Below, piece by piece: positions 17,553 through 23,680 of a DNA stretch of 25,666 nt. Both the position numbers and the translations under genes were made by a program. The notes below the pieces were generated by a model. The model did no database searches, was not told the DNA's origin, and was given only the letters and a program-made list of their open reading frames with translations. The stretch's first letter is position 1. Each line of letters starts with the position of its first letter. Source of the DNA: Deltaproteobacteria bacterium (lineage in GTDB: Bacteria; Desulfobacterota; Desulfobacteria; Desulfobacterales; SURF-7); assembly GCA_019307665.1 (NCBI GenBank), contig JAFDJC010000004.1, positions 1 through 25,666 on the forward strand. Reading direction: 5' to 3'.

Positions 17553-18728
17553 TTATTTGTGCGGCAGCTCAAGCTGAACAGGTTTTTTGGATTTTTTCAA
17601 ACGCTTTGATAAAACCGATTTTTTTTCAGCTTTTGGACTGAAATATCCTGGAATATCCATGCAGAATTCATTCTGAGGTTTATCTGAATATGCGGCTTCA
17701 AACCTGTTTTTTTCTTTTTTCCTGACAGTAATAAGCTGGTTGATAAGGAGCTCCTTTTCCTGGGAAGTTATAACCGGAAAACCATAGTTATTGTTTTTAT
17801 GTTTAAATGCGCCCTTATCCTTAAATCTTTTTTCAACAAACTCGATATGATCATCAAGTCGTTTATTTATTCGCTGGTTTGAAAAATCGACTGCGTCAAC
17901 TGTTCTTGAAATAATAGATTTTTGAAAACCTTTTTCAATTTCAAATCCCGTACTATTTCTTCCTGCAGCCATGGCAGCCAACATAGTAGTTCCTATTCCG
18001 TAAAACGGGTCTACAACCAGATCTCCTTTTACTGAAAACATGTTTACAAGACGATACGGCAACTCAAACGGGAAAGCCCCGCTTCGCTTTCTAATACTCT
18101 TTCCATCAGGTATCTTCTGGACTGTTCCCTTAAGATCCATCCACACATCGGAAAACCAGCTATTACGCTCTTCCCAGAAAATCGCACTCATCCGTCTGTC
18201 CTGTTTTTCCCGCTCCCTCTGAAACTCTCTTTTCCTGCCTTTCCGTAAAATAAGAATATATTCATGCTCCAGGGTGACATAGGCTCCCGCAGGAAGCATC
18301 CCTGATCCCATGAACTTGTTGGGTGCGTTAGTCTGCTTGCGCCAGAGGATAACAGGTAGAGTCGTAAATCCCTTGCCCATCATGTATTGCAATATCCTCG
18401 AATGGTTCGGGTAGAGCATGAAGTTTTCTCTAATCGTTCTTGCGGCATCTCCGATGTTTATACAGGCGAATCCGCCTTTTTTTAAAATCCTTTCAACTTC
18501 ATCCCATACCCTGTCAAGTACCCTGTGCATGAGTTCAAAAGCTGAAACAGCCTTGCCCTGCTGAAGCGCTTTTTTAATATTCCCGTCCTGCCCGCAAAAC
18601 ATTTCATCCCACATGGCAATCATCGGATAAGGAGGAGAAGTTATGACAAGATCAACGCTCCCGGAAGGAAGAGCGCTCATATTTTCAGAGCTGCTAAAAA
18701 TAATCCTGTGATCTGTTTTCATTGGCAT
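17553..18728 (-). CDS. DNA (cytosine-N4)-type methyltransferase, apparently solitary
   Basis: This 391-residue S-adenosylmethionine-dependent DNA methyltransferase has the beta-class order. The catalytic motif IV TSPPYP (residues 30-35) comes first and the AdoMet-binding motif I DPFYGIGTTMLAAMAAG (240-256) comes late. SPPY is usual for N4-cytosine methylation, although some enzymes with it modify adenine. Between the motifs lies a presumed target-recognition region, and the C-terminal 120 residues are basic. No restriction endonuclease lies next to it, so it may be solitary. The start codon is 2 bases from the end of the lipoprotein gene and has a poor ribosome site, suggesting translational coupling. 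Confidence 0.9.
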   Translation of the reverse strand: MPMKTDHRIIFSSSENMSALPSGSVDLVITSPPYPMIAMWDEMFCGQDGNIKKALQQGKAVSAFELMHRVLDRVWDEVERILKKGGFACINIGDAARTIRENFMLYPNHSRILQYMMGKGFTTLPVILWRKQTNAPNKFMGSGMLPAGAYVTLEHEYILILRKGRKREFQREREKQDRRMSAIFWEERNSWFSDVWMDLKGTVQKIPDGKSIRKRSGAFPFELPYRLVNMFSVKGDLVVDPFYGIGTTMLAAMAAGRNSTGFEIEKGFQKSIISRTVDAVDFSNQRINKRLDDHIEFVEKRFKDKGAFKHKNNNYGFPVITSQEKELLINQLITVRKKEKNRFEAAYSDKPQNEFCMDIPGYFSPKAEKKSVLSKRLKKSKKPVQLELPHK

Positions 18729-18730
18729 TT

Positions 18731-18997
18731 TTATTCAGCCACTTCCCACTGCCCCTCTTTTTTAACAAAAACAATTTTGCCGTCACATTTGATCTTTCCG
18801 GAAACCGTCACAATTGTTTTGCCCTCAACTTCTTCCCCCACCTTGTATTTAAGCCCTGAAGTATCAAGCTTAATGTTTTTATCAAAGGCAAGGCTCTTGT
18901 TGATATATTCACTTGCATCGCCTTCAGGTGAGTCTTTACCACAGCCGACAATAAAAAATACCGAAATTGCCATTAAAAAAACAATCAGCCTTTTCAT
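18731..18997 (-). CDS. Small lipoprotein, unknown function
   Basis: This 88-residue protein begins with a lipoprotein signal peptide: MKR, a hydrophobic stretch LIVFLMAISVFFI, and the lipobox VGC with the lipidated cysteine at residue 19. The mature part is short, acidic to neutral and beta-rich in appearance (GKTIVTVSGKIKCDGKIVFVKKEGQWEV), reminiscent of small periplasmic NTF2/DUF4878-like domains, but I cannot assign it. AAGGAGG lies 6 bases before the ATG. It sits between the LOG-family gene and the methyltransferase gene on the same strand with short gaps, so it is probably co-transcribed. Confidence 0.85.
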   Translation of the reverse strand: MKRLIVFLMAISVFFIVGCGKDSPEGDASEYINKSLAFDKNIKLDTSGLKYKVGEEVEGKTIVTVSGKIKCDGKIVFVKKEGQWEVAE

Positions 18998-19015
18998 TTG
19001 GTCCTCCTTCTTGAG

Positions 19016-19663
19016 TTATGTCTTAAATTGTCTGAGATAAACCGGAATCTCCTCCGGGTCATCAATAATCTTTAAAATATCAAGGTCTTCATCTGAGATC
19101 ATATTTTCGCCTGCCAGCCTGTCTTTAATCCAGTCAATCAATCCTGACCAGTATTCCGATCCCATCAGTATCACCGGCAAAAATTTTATCCGCTGCGTTT
19201 GAATAAGTGTCACCGCTTCAAAAAGCTCATCCAGGGTACCGAGTCCACCTGGCATGATAATATAAGCCATGGCATATTTTATAAACATTACCTTGCGGAT
19301 AAAAAAATATTTGAACTCCAGAGTCACATTGGCGTATGGATTAGGCTCCTGTTCATGAGGAAGGATTATATTCAGACCCACAGATTTGCCGCCTGCTTCG
19401 GCGGCGCCTTTGTTCGCAGCCTCCATAATTCCGCCGCCACCACCTGTTATGACCGCATAATCGTTTCTGGCAAGAATGGCTGCCGTCTTTTCAGCTTGTT
19501 GATAATACGGGTGGTCAGGTTGTATCCTGGCAGACCCAAAGATGCTGACCGCCGGGCCAATGTCGTAAAGGTTTTCAACGCCGTCCACGAATTCACCCAT
19601 AATTTTAAAAACACGCCATGATTCTCCAACCTTAAAATCATCTATCACAAATTGTTCATTCAT
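19016..19663 (-). CDS. LOG-family (TIGR00730-type) nucleotide phosphoribohydrolase
   Basis: This Rossmann-fold protein of the LOG/lysine-decarboxylase-like family hydrolyses N6-modified or plain nucleoside 5'-monophosphates to base and ribose 5-phosphate in characterised members. Hallmarks are VSIFGSARI, VITGGGGGIMEAANKGA and the nucleotide-binding/catalytic PGGLGTLDELFEA. The frame extends upstream to a TTG at 19699, but only GAGG one base away precedes that codon. The ATG at 19663 (MNEQFVIDDF) has a weak GGA-containing site at sensible spacing and gives 215 residues. It appears to be the first gene of a three-gene minus-strand operon with the lipoprotein and methyltransferase genes. Older annotation as lysine decarboxylase would be misleading. 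Confidence 0.88.
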   Translation of the reverse strand: MNEQFVIDDFKVGESWRVFKIMGEFVDGVENLYDIGPAVSIFGSARIQPDHPYYQQAEKTAAILARNDYAVITGGGGGIMEAANKGAAEAGGKSVGLNIILPHEQEPNPYANVTLEFKYFFIRKVMFIKYAMAYIIMPGGLGTLDELFEAVTLIQTQRIKFLPVILMGSEYWSGLIDWIKDRLAGENMISDEDLDILKIIDDPEEIPVYLRQFKT

Positions 19664-19735
19664 ATTATCGTATCCGGCAGGCCAACCGCGCACCTGCAAA
19701 CCTCATTTTAATTCATTAAAGTAATATGGTACTCC

Positions 19736-19890
19736 TTGACAGTCTCGTAAAAAGCAAAACTGTGATGGCAAAGAAAAAAGTTCAAGTTCAAGGCGCGCAA
19801 ATTCTGAAAAATGAGGCGTACTTTATAGTACGTTGAATGAATTCAGGATGCAGCGCAACACAGAAATTGGATTTTTTACGAAGCCATCAA
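19736..19890. repeat. MITE-like 155-bp element with imperfect terminal inverted repeats
   Basis: The left end TTGACAGTCTCGTAAAAAG (19736-19754) and the complement of the right end, TTGATGGCTTCGTAAAAAA (19872-19890), match at about 14 of 19 positions. Between them there is no coding potential, but there is a short exact palindrome, CGTAC with GTACG, at 19817-19832. The size, the ends and the position between genes fit a non-autonomous miniature transposon-like repeat. I recall similar TCGTAAAAA-ended repeats from Desulfobacterales genomes but cannot verify this here. No matching transposase is in the window. Confidence 0.6.
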
Positions 19891-19903
19891 TGTTTTGACG
19901 TCA

Positions 19904-19920
19904 TGCAGCATACAGCTGCA
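19904..19920 (-). promoter_or_regulatory. SECIS-like hairpin for the second UGA (C-terminal Sec)
   Basis: On the minus strand, UGCAGC (19920-19915) pairs perfectly with GCUGCA (19909-19904) around the five-base loop UGUAU. The loop begins 21 bases after the UGA at 19938-19936 and has G as its second base. Both properties match what I recall of the bacterial SECIS consensus (loop about 16-37 bases after UGA, G in the first two loop positions). The hairpin lies beyond the UAA stop, so it is not constrained by coding. Confidence 0.65.
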
Positions 19921-19926
19921 GCTGAG

Positions 19927-20154
19927 TTAGACTCCTCATGTCCCGCCGTTAAATCCTATGGTCACATCGCTTCCATCTACAATGACCGGAACCTGTCTCC
20001 GGCCCCCGGAATGCTTAAGCATATCATCCATATTTACGGGATCAGAAAAAACATCGATATACTCAACCTGCTTTCCCTGTTTTGCAAGAGCTTCACGAGC
20101 CCCGGTGGTATAAGGTCATGTGTTTTTTCCATAAATGAATATTTTATCAGACAT
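19927..20154 (-). CDS. Glutaredoxin-like selenoprotein with two in-frame UGA (Sec) codons
   Basis: Read with UGA as selenocysteine, this is a 75-residue protein with a glutaredoxin-like fold. The N-terminal strand KIFIYGKNT leads into U13-P-Y-T, where glutaredoxins have CPYC. A helix follows, then VEYIDVFSDP, the cis-proline segment QVPVIV (Pro56), and GFNGGT-U73-G-V-stop. The UGAs are at 20118-20116 and 19938-19936, and the UAA stop is at 19929-19927. Each UGA has a SECIS-like hairpin at the right distance. The ATG follows AAGGAG by six bases and there is a good upstream promoter. The C-terminal U-x-x-stop agrees with what I recall as the UXX-star selenoprotein family. It is probably a cytoplasmic thiol/selenol redox protein. 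Standard gene callers would miss it or call it a pseudogene. The alternative, a decayed glutaredoxin with two stop mutations, is less likely because both stops are UGA and both fall at redox positions. Confidence 0.82.
20087..20103 (-). promoter_or_regulatory. SECIS-like hairpin for the first UGA (Sec13)
   Basis: On the minus strand GGGGCU (20103-20098) pairs with AGCUCU (20092-20087), four Watson-Crick and two G-U pairs, around the loop CGUGA. The loop starts 18 bases after the UGA at 20118-20116 and has G at its second position, as expected for a bacterial SECIS element inside the coding region. Confidence 0.55.
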
Positions 20155-20197
20155 TAGATTCTCCTTGTTAAGTTACTACTGCCAGGTAACAGCGGGA

Positions 20198-20226
20198 AAT
20201 CTATCAGGTATCGATTTTGTTGTCAA
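20198..20226 (-). promoter_or_regulatory. Sigma-70-type promoter for the selenoprotein gene
   Basis: On the minus strand a perfect -35 TTGACA (20226-20221) is followed after exactly 17 bases by TAGATT (20203-20198), four of six matches to the -10 consensus. This would start transcription about 35-40 bases before the ATG at 20154. Confidence 0.5.
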
Positions 20227-20250
20227 TCAGAGAAAAGTACTTATCACTCA

Positions 20251-20279
20251 TTGACTTGTAGGGTATCACATGGTAGGAA
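20251..20279 (+). promoter_or_regulatory. Possible promoter for ptsH-ptsI
   Basis: TTGACT (20251-20256) is followed after 17 bases by TAGGAA (20274-20279), a weak -10. It lies about 73 bases before the ptsH start and is the best candidate I see in the 197-base gap between the divergent selenoprotein and ptsH genes. Confidence 0.28.
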
Positions 20280-20351
20280 TTTTTTTAATGTTGCCTATCC
20301 ATAAATCAGTCATTTATTGACGGGCTTTGAATTAACATCAACAAACAGTCA

Positions 20352-20648
20352 ATGAATACATCTGAAAAGGAACTGGTAAGACGCATCAGCATCATTAACG
20401 AGCTTGGTCTTCATGCAAGACCGGCGGCTCTTATATCAAAACTGGCTAAAAATGCAAAATATAACGTCTGGATCGTCAGGGACAAAGAAAAAGTGGATGC
20501 AACAAGCATTATAGATATTCTATCACTCGCATGTTTGAAGGGAACAGAGATAACGCTGCAGGTTGATGACCGGGCAGACATCGATATTCTAGATCAGATT
20601 ACAGCGCTTGCAGAAACAGGATTTAAAGAAAAAAGTTCCGGGGAGTAA
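20352..20648 (+). CDS. ptsH: HPr phosphocarrier protein
   Basis: This 98-residue HPr has the phospho-accepting His21 in the classical ELGLHARPAALI motif. The regulatory serine region is ATSIIDILSLACLKG, with Ser52 at the Ser46 position, so control by an HPr kinase is possible. It accepts phosphate from enzyme I, encoded four bases downstream. No EII or EIIA gene is in the window, as in many deltaproteobacteria where the PTS is reduced and may be regulatory. The N-terminus (MNTSEKELVR) is about seven residues longer than typical and no clear ribosome site precedes the ATG, so translation may be weak or the start leaderless-like. Confidence 0.94.
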   Translation: MNTSEKELVRRISIINELGLHARPAALISKLAKNAKYNVWIVRDKEKVDATSIIDILSLACLKGTEITLQVDDRADIDILDQITALAETGFKEKSSGE

Positions 20649-20652
20649 AAAC

Positions 20653-22419
20653 GTGCCTCTTGCAAATGGCGGCGAAATTACACTTAAAGGTATCAGCGGA
20701 TCACCAGGCATCTGCATTGGTCAGGCCTACCTTGTAGATCAGGAAGGTATTGATATTGTTGAAAAATATTATATCCACAAAGATAGACTCCAAAAAGAAA
20801 TCAAGAGATTCAAGACTGCCGTAAAAAAATCAAGAGACGAACTCGAAGCCACCATAGCGGATATTCCTGACAACTTGCGCCAGCATGTCGATATCCTTGA
20901 AACACATAAGGCCCTGTATAAAGACAAAATGCTTTACGGTAAAACCATTGATATGATTAAGAAAGACAAGATCAATGCCGAGTGGGCCCTTAAAAAAATT
21001 GTGTCGGACATTAAAACGATGTTTGAAAATATTTCAGAGCCTTATCTGAAGAGTCGCGTAACAGACATCGCCCACGTCTCCGATGGCATCTTAAGAAACC
21101 TGGTTGGGGCAGAAGATGTGGATATTTCCGAGATAGACAAGCGTGTTGTTCTGATCGCCCATGACCTTTCCCCGGCTGACACCAGCAGGATTCAACTCAA
21201 ACGCGTAAAAGGGTTTACCACCGACCTCGGCGGCCGTACATCACACACTGCAATTATCGCCAGGACACTCAACATTCCCTCCGTAGTCGGACTTGACAAT
21301 ATAACAGGGATTGTCAAAAGTGACGATATTATTATCGTTGACGGCCAGGCCGGTGTCATTATTATTCATCCGACAGATGAAACCATAATACACTATCAAA
21401 AACTCAAAAGTCAGTATGAAGAATACCGGCAGATTATTACACGCGACAGTCAGCGCCCGGCTGAAACAGCCGATGGTCACAGGCTTAAGATTATGGCCAA
21501 CATTGAGCTTCCTGAAGAAGTCAAAACAATAGTGACGCATGGAGGTGAAGGCATAGGCCTTTACCGCACTGAATTCCTGTACCTCAGCAAAAACAGATTC
21601 CCTGAAGAGGAGGAGCTGTTCAATAATTACAGAGATGTTGCCACTGCCATGGCTCCCGGCTCTGTAACTATCAGGACGCTTGATATCAACGGAGATAAAG
21701 CTATTTCAGATTCTTCTGATTCAGATGAACAAAACCCTGCCCTTGGCCTCAGGGCCATACGTTTCTGTCTAAGCAGACCCGATGTTTTCAAAGTTCAGCT
21801 CCGGGCAATATTGAGGGCAGCTGCCTTCGGGAATATCAAGCTCCTTTTTCCAATGATTTCAGGTTACAAAGAAGTGATTGATGCTAAAAAAATTCTGGAG
21901 GAGGCATCTTTCGAACTTGAAAAAGAAGGAATTAATTTCAACAAAAACATTGAAGTCGGCATAATGATCGAAATACCGTCAGCAGTGGTTATCGCGGACA
22001 CCCTGGCTGAAATAGTCGATTTCTTCAGCATAGGAACCAACGATCTGACTCAGTACACCATGGCAATTGACCGGGGCAACAAAAAAGTCGCCAACCTTTT
22101 TAACCCGCTCCATCCGGCTGTAATCAGAATGGTGAAGCGTGTTGTCGACGTCGGAAAAGAAAAGGGAATCGATGTTATCATGTGCGGAGAAATGGCAGGC
22201 GTGCCGTTTAACATACCGGTGCTCCTCGGCATAGGCCCGGATGCTCTGAGCATGAACCCGCACTCCATACCCGGAGTTAAAAAAATTATAAGTCAGCTTA
22301 AAGTAGAAGAATGCCAGGAATTTGTCATGGAAATCCTTGAGATGCCCTCCGTAGAGGAAATTACAGCGCTGATGGAAAAAAGATACGGCAGTATTTTTTC
22401 CAGCATTAAATACACCTGA
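20653..22419 (+). CDS. ptsI: PTS enzyme I (phosphoenolpyruvate-protein phosphotransferase)
   Basis: This protein transfers phosphate from PEP to HPr. I chose the GTG at 20653 (588 residues, MPLANGGEITLKGISGSPG) because GGGGAG lies seven bases upstream and it starts four bases after the ptsH stop; the frame also opens at a TTG at 20608 inside ptsH. The length is normal for enzyme I. Visible sites are the phosphohistidine loop GGRTSHTAIIAR (His198 in this numbering), RTEFLYL, SIGTNDLTQYTMAIDRGN and the active-site MCGEMAG of the PEP-binding barrel. The metal/PEP loop LDINGDKAISDSSDSDEQNPALG is a little unusual compared with GGDKxLPY. It is co-transcribed with ptsH and possibly with smpB 31 bases on. 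Confidence 0.95.
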   Translation: MPLANGGEITLKGISGSPGICIGQAYLVDQEGIDIVEKYYIHKDRLQKEIKRFKTAVKKSRDELEATIADIPDNLRQHVDILETHKALYKDKMLYGKTIDMIKKDKINAEWALKKIVSDIKTMFENISEPYLKSRVTDIAHVSDGILRNLVGAEDVDISEIDKRVVLIAHDLSPADTSRIQLKRVKGFTTDLGGRTSHTAIIARTLNIPSVVGLDNITGIVKSDDIIIVDGQAGVIIIHPTDETIIHYQKLKSQYEEYRQIITRDSQRPAETADGHRLKIMANIELPEEVKTIVTHGGEGIGLYRTEFLYLSKNRFPEEEELFNNYRDVATAMAPGSVTIRTLDINGDKAISDSSDSDEQNPALGLRAIRFCLSRPDVFKVQLRAILRAAAFGNIKLLFPMISGYKEVIDAKKILEEASFELEKEGINFNKNIEVGIMIEIPSAVVIADTLAEIVDFFSIGTNDLTQYTMAIDRGNKKVANLFNPLHPAVIRMVKRVVDVGKEKGIDVIMCGEMAGVPFNIPVLLGIGPDALSMNPHSIPGVKKIISQLKVEECQEFVMEILEMPSVEEITALMEKRYGSIFSSIKYT

Positions 22420-22450
22420 TAATTGTTTATAAAAACCCGGAGATTGACGT

Positions 22451-22909
22451 TTGAGCCAGGACCATATCAAAATATTGACTGTAAACAAAAAAGCCAGATT
22501 CAACTATTTCATAGAAGATGAATTTGAAGCAGGCATTGTCCTTAAAGGAACCGAAGTCAAATCCCTGAGAGACGGACGTGTCAACCTGACGGATTCATAT
22601 GCTGCTATAAGAAAGGGAGAGGTGTTTCTCTATCAGTTGCACATAGGCGCCTACCCTTTTGCCCATTATGATAACCATACACCCCTCAGGCCGAGGAAAC
22701 TGCTGCTTCACAAGCAGGAAATCAAAAGGTTATATGGCAAAATTAATGAAAAAGGCTTTTCCATGATCCCCCTGAAAGTTTATTTTAAAGGCGGGAAGGT
22801 CAAAATCGCAATCGGTCTTGCCAAAGGCAAAAGGAAATATGACAAGCGCGAGGCGATCAAAAGGCGTGATGCAAAAAAAGACCTCGACAGAATGAAAAAA
22901 GAATACTGA
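22451..22909 (+). CDS. smpB: SsrA-binding protein SmpB
   Basis: This 152-residue SmpB binds tmRNA and positions it in stalled ribosomes for trans-translation. Family hallmarks are NKKARFNYFIEDEFEAGIVL, GTEVKSLRDGRVNLTDSYA and the basic C-terminal tail GKRKYDKREAIKRRDAKKDL. The start is TTG at 22451, supported by CGGAG eight bases upstream and by alignment with the usual SmpB N-terminus. The tmRNA gene lies about 2.3 kb downstream on the same strand, separated by hicBA and fetAB. The stop codon abuts the first copy of the 95-bp direct repeat. Confidence 0.96.
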   Translation: MSQDHIKILTVNKKARFNYFIEDEFEAGIVLKGTEVKSLRDGRVNLTDSYAAIRKGEVFLYQLHIGAYPFAHYDNHTPLRPRKLLLHKQEIKRLYGKINEKGFSMIPLKVYFKGGKVKIAIGLAKGKRKYDKREAIKRRDAKKDLDRMKKEY

Positions 22910-23001
22910 CCTGCTATCTCCCTGGCCGAAGCAGTAATTGATGGCCTGGACTAAAACAAAGCTTCCGGACAATCAACACCACCGAAAGTGTCCCTATGGT
23001 T
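22907..23001. repeat. 95-bp direct repeat, copy 1 (after smpB)
   Basis: These 95 bases match 23586-23680 at 87 of 95 positions with no gaps, by eye. The match starts exactly at the smpB stop codon, as copy 2 starts at the hicA stop codon. The last 60 bases differ at only one position, and most differences lie in the first 30. Confidence 0.9.
22914..23000 (-). pseudogene. Duplicated 3' fragment of fetB
   Basis: The complement of copy 1 of the direct repeat encodes 28 residues and a stop. It begins TIGTLSVVLIVRKL and ends LLLRPGR, against the C-terminus of the intact FetB (23593-24384), which ends LLLRPEK. The fragment has no start codon of its own and upstream similarity stops abruptly at TIGTL, so it is a remnant, not a gene. 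Confidence 0.8.
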
Positions 23002-23087
23002 ATCCATTCAGCTTGTCGTCCTCATATTTGAATCCGTCCAGAGTATCGGCTCCTCCCAACCAATATTTTTACTGAAATTTTAAAAGT

Positions 23088-23116
23088 TTGTTGTAAAGTT
23101 GATATGATTTTATTAA
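23088..23116 (+). promoter_or_regulatory. Probable promoter of hicBA
   Basis: TTGTTG (23088-23093) and TATTAA (23111-23116) are spaced by 17 bases within an AT-rich stretch about 48 bases before the hicB start. HicB-type antitoxins usually repress their own promoter. I see no clear operator palindrome. The rest of the gap 23002-23164 shows nothing else. Confidence 0.4.
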
Positions 23117-23164
23117 AAATAAACAGTGATGAAACCGTAAAAAGATCGACTATGAGGTGAACCG

Positions 23165-23371
23165 ATGAATATATTTACAGCTATTGTGCATAAAGAAGAG
23201 GACCTTTATTTGGCTCTATGCCCCGAGGTAGGGACAGCTAGCCAGGGGAAAACCATCGAAGAGGCTGTAAAAAATCTCCAAGAAGCCACAGAACTCTATC
23301 TGGAAGAATTTCCCATGAAGCAAACGTTCCGCCCACTTATGACCACCTTTGAGGTGTCTGCCCATGCCTGA
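23165..23371 (+). CDS. hicB: HicB-family antitoxin (short form)
   Basis: This 68-residue protein of the HicB/UPF0150 type begins MNIFTAIVHKEEDLYLALCPEVG and continues GKTIEEAVKNLQEATELYLEEF, the partial RNase H-like fold that plugs the HicA toxin. No DNA-binding helix-turn-helix extension is present, so this is the short form. GAGGTG stands five bases before the ATG. The last bases overlap the start of hicA, giving antitoxin-first order and translational coupling. It lies between two direct repeats, which suggests acquisition as a module. Confidence 0.88.
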   Translation: MNIFTAIVHKEEDLYLALCPEVGTASQGKTIEEAVKNLQEATELYLEEFPMKQTFRPLMTTFEVSAHA

Positions 23372-23588
23372 ACTTCCAAGAATTTCAGGGGATGACGCAG
23401 TTAAGGCATTCAAAAGGCTTGGTTTTTATGAGGCACGTCAGAAAGGCAGCCATGTTGTCATGCGCAAGAATGACAGAGGATGTGTGATTCCTCTCCATAA
23501 AAACCTTGCTATTGGAACATTAAGAAGCGCAATCCGTCAGGCCGGCATTACCGTTGACGAATTTATTGTCGCCGACAAAGACAAATGA
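23364..23588 (+). CDS. hicA: HicA-family mRNA interferase toxin
   Basis: This 74-residue protein has the HicA double-stranded-RNA-binding-like fold: RISGDDAVKAFKRLGF, then KGSHVVMRK with the catalytic His30, and VIPLHKNLAIGTLRSAIRQAGI. It should cleave mRNA when free of HicB. I chose the ATG at 23364, with GAGGTG seven bases upstream, over a TTG at 23349; it overlaps the hicB end by eight bases. All expected residues are present, so the toxin looks intact. Its stop codon is the first base triplet of the second direct repeat. Confidence 0.9.
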   Translation: MPELPRISGDDAVKAFKRLGFYEARQKGSHVVMRKNDRGCVIPLHKNLAIGTLRSAIRQAGITVDEFIVADKDK

Positions 23589-23680
23589 CCTGCTATTTCT
23601 CGGGCCGGAGCAGGAGCTGATGGCCTGGACTAAAACAAAGCTTCCGGACTATCAACACCACCGAAAGTGTCCCTATGGTT
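23586..23680. repeat. 95-bp direct repeat, copy 2 (after hicA, 3' end of fetB)
   Basis: This copy contains the hicA stop and, on the other strand, the last 28 codons plus stop of the intact fetB. It is the functional version, while copy 1 at 22907-23001 is the remnant. Confidence 0.9.

Noticed and set aside
19837..20157. 106-residue plus-strand frame between the MITE-like repeat and ptsH
   Set aside because: It runs antisense through the selenoprotein gene and starts inside the repeat; the minus-strand reading has glutaredoxin similarity, two SECIS-like hairpins and a good ribosome site.
20608..20652. Upstream TTG start for ptsI inside ptsH
   Set aside because: No ribosome site at proper spacing and a 15-residue lysine-rich extension not expected for enzyme I; the GTG at 20653 has GGGGAG seven bases upstream.
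22730..22972. 80-residue minus-strand frame across smpB and the first repeat copy
   Set aside because: It is antisense to smpB and in a different frame from the fetB remnant, so it is a shadow frame.
22907..23680. CRISPR-like or larger repeat array around hicBA
   Set aside because: Only two copies of a 95-bp sequence are present with a gene pair between them, and there is no short-repeat/spacer periodicity here or elsewhere in the window.
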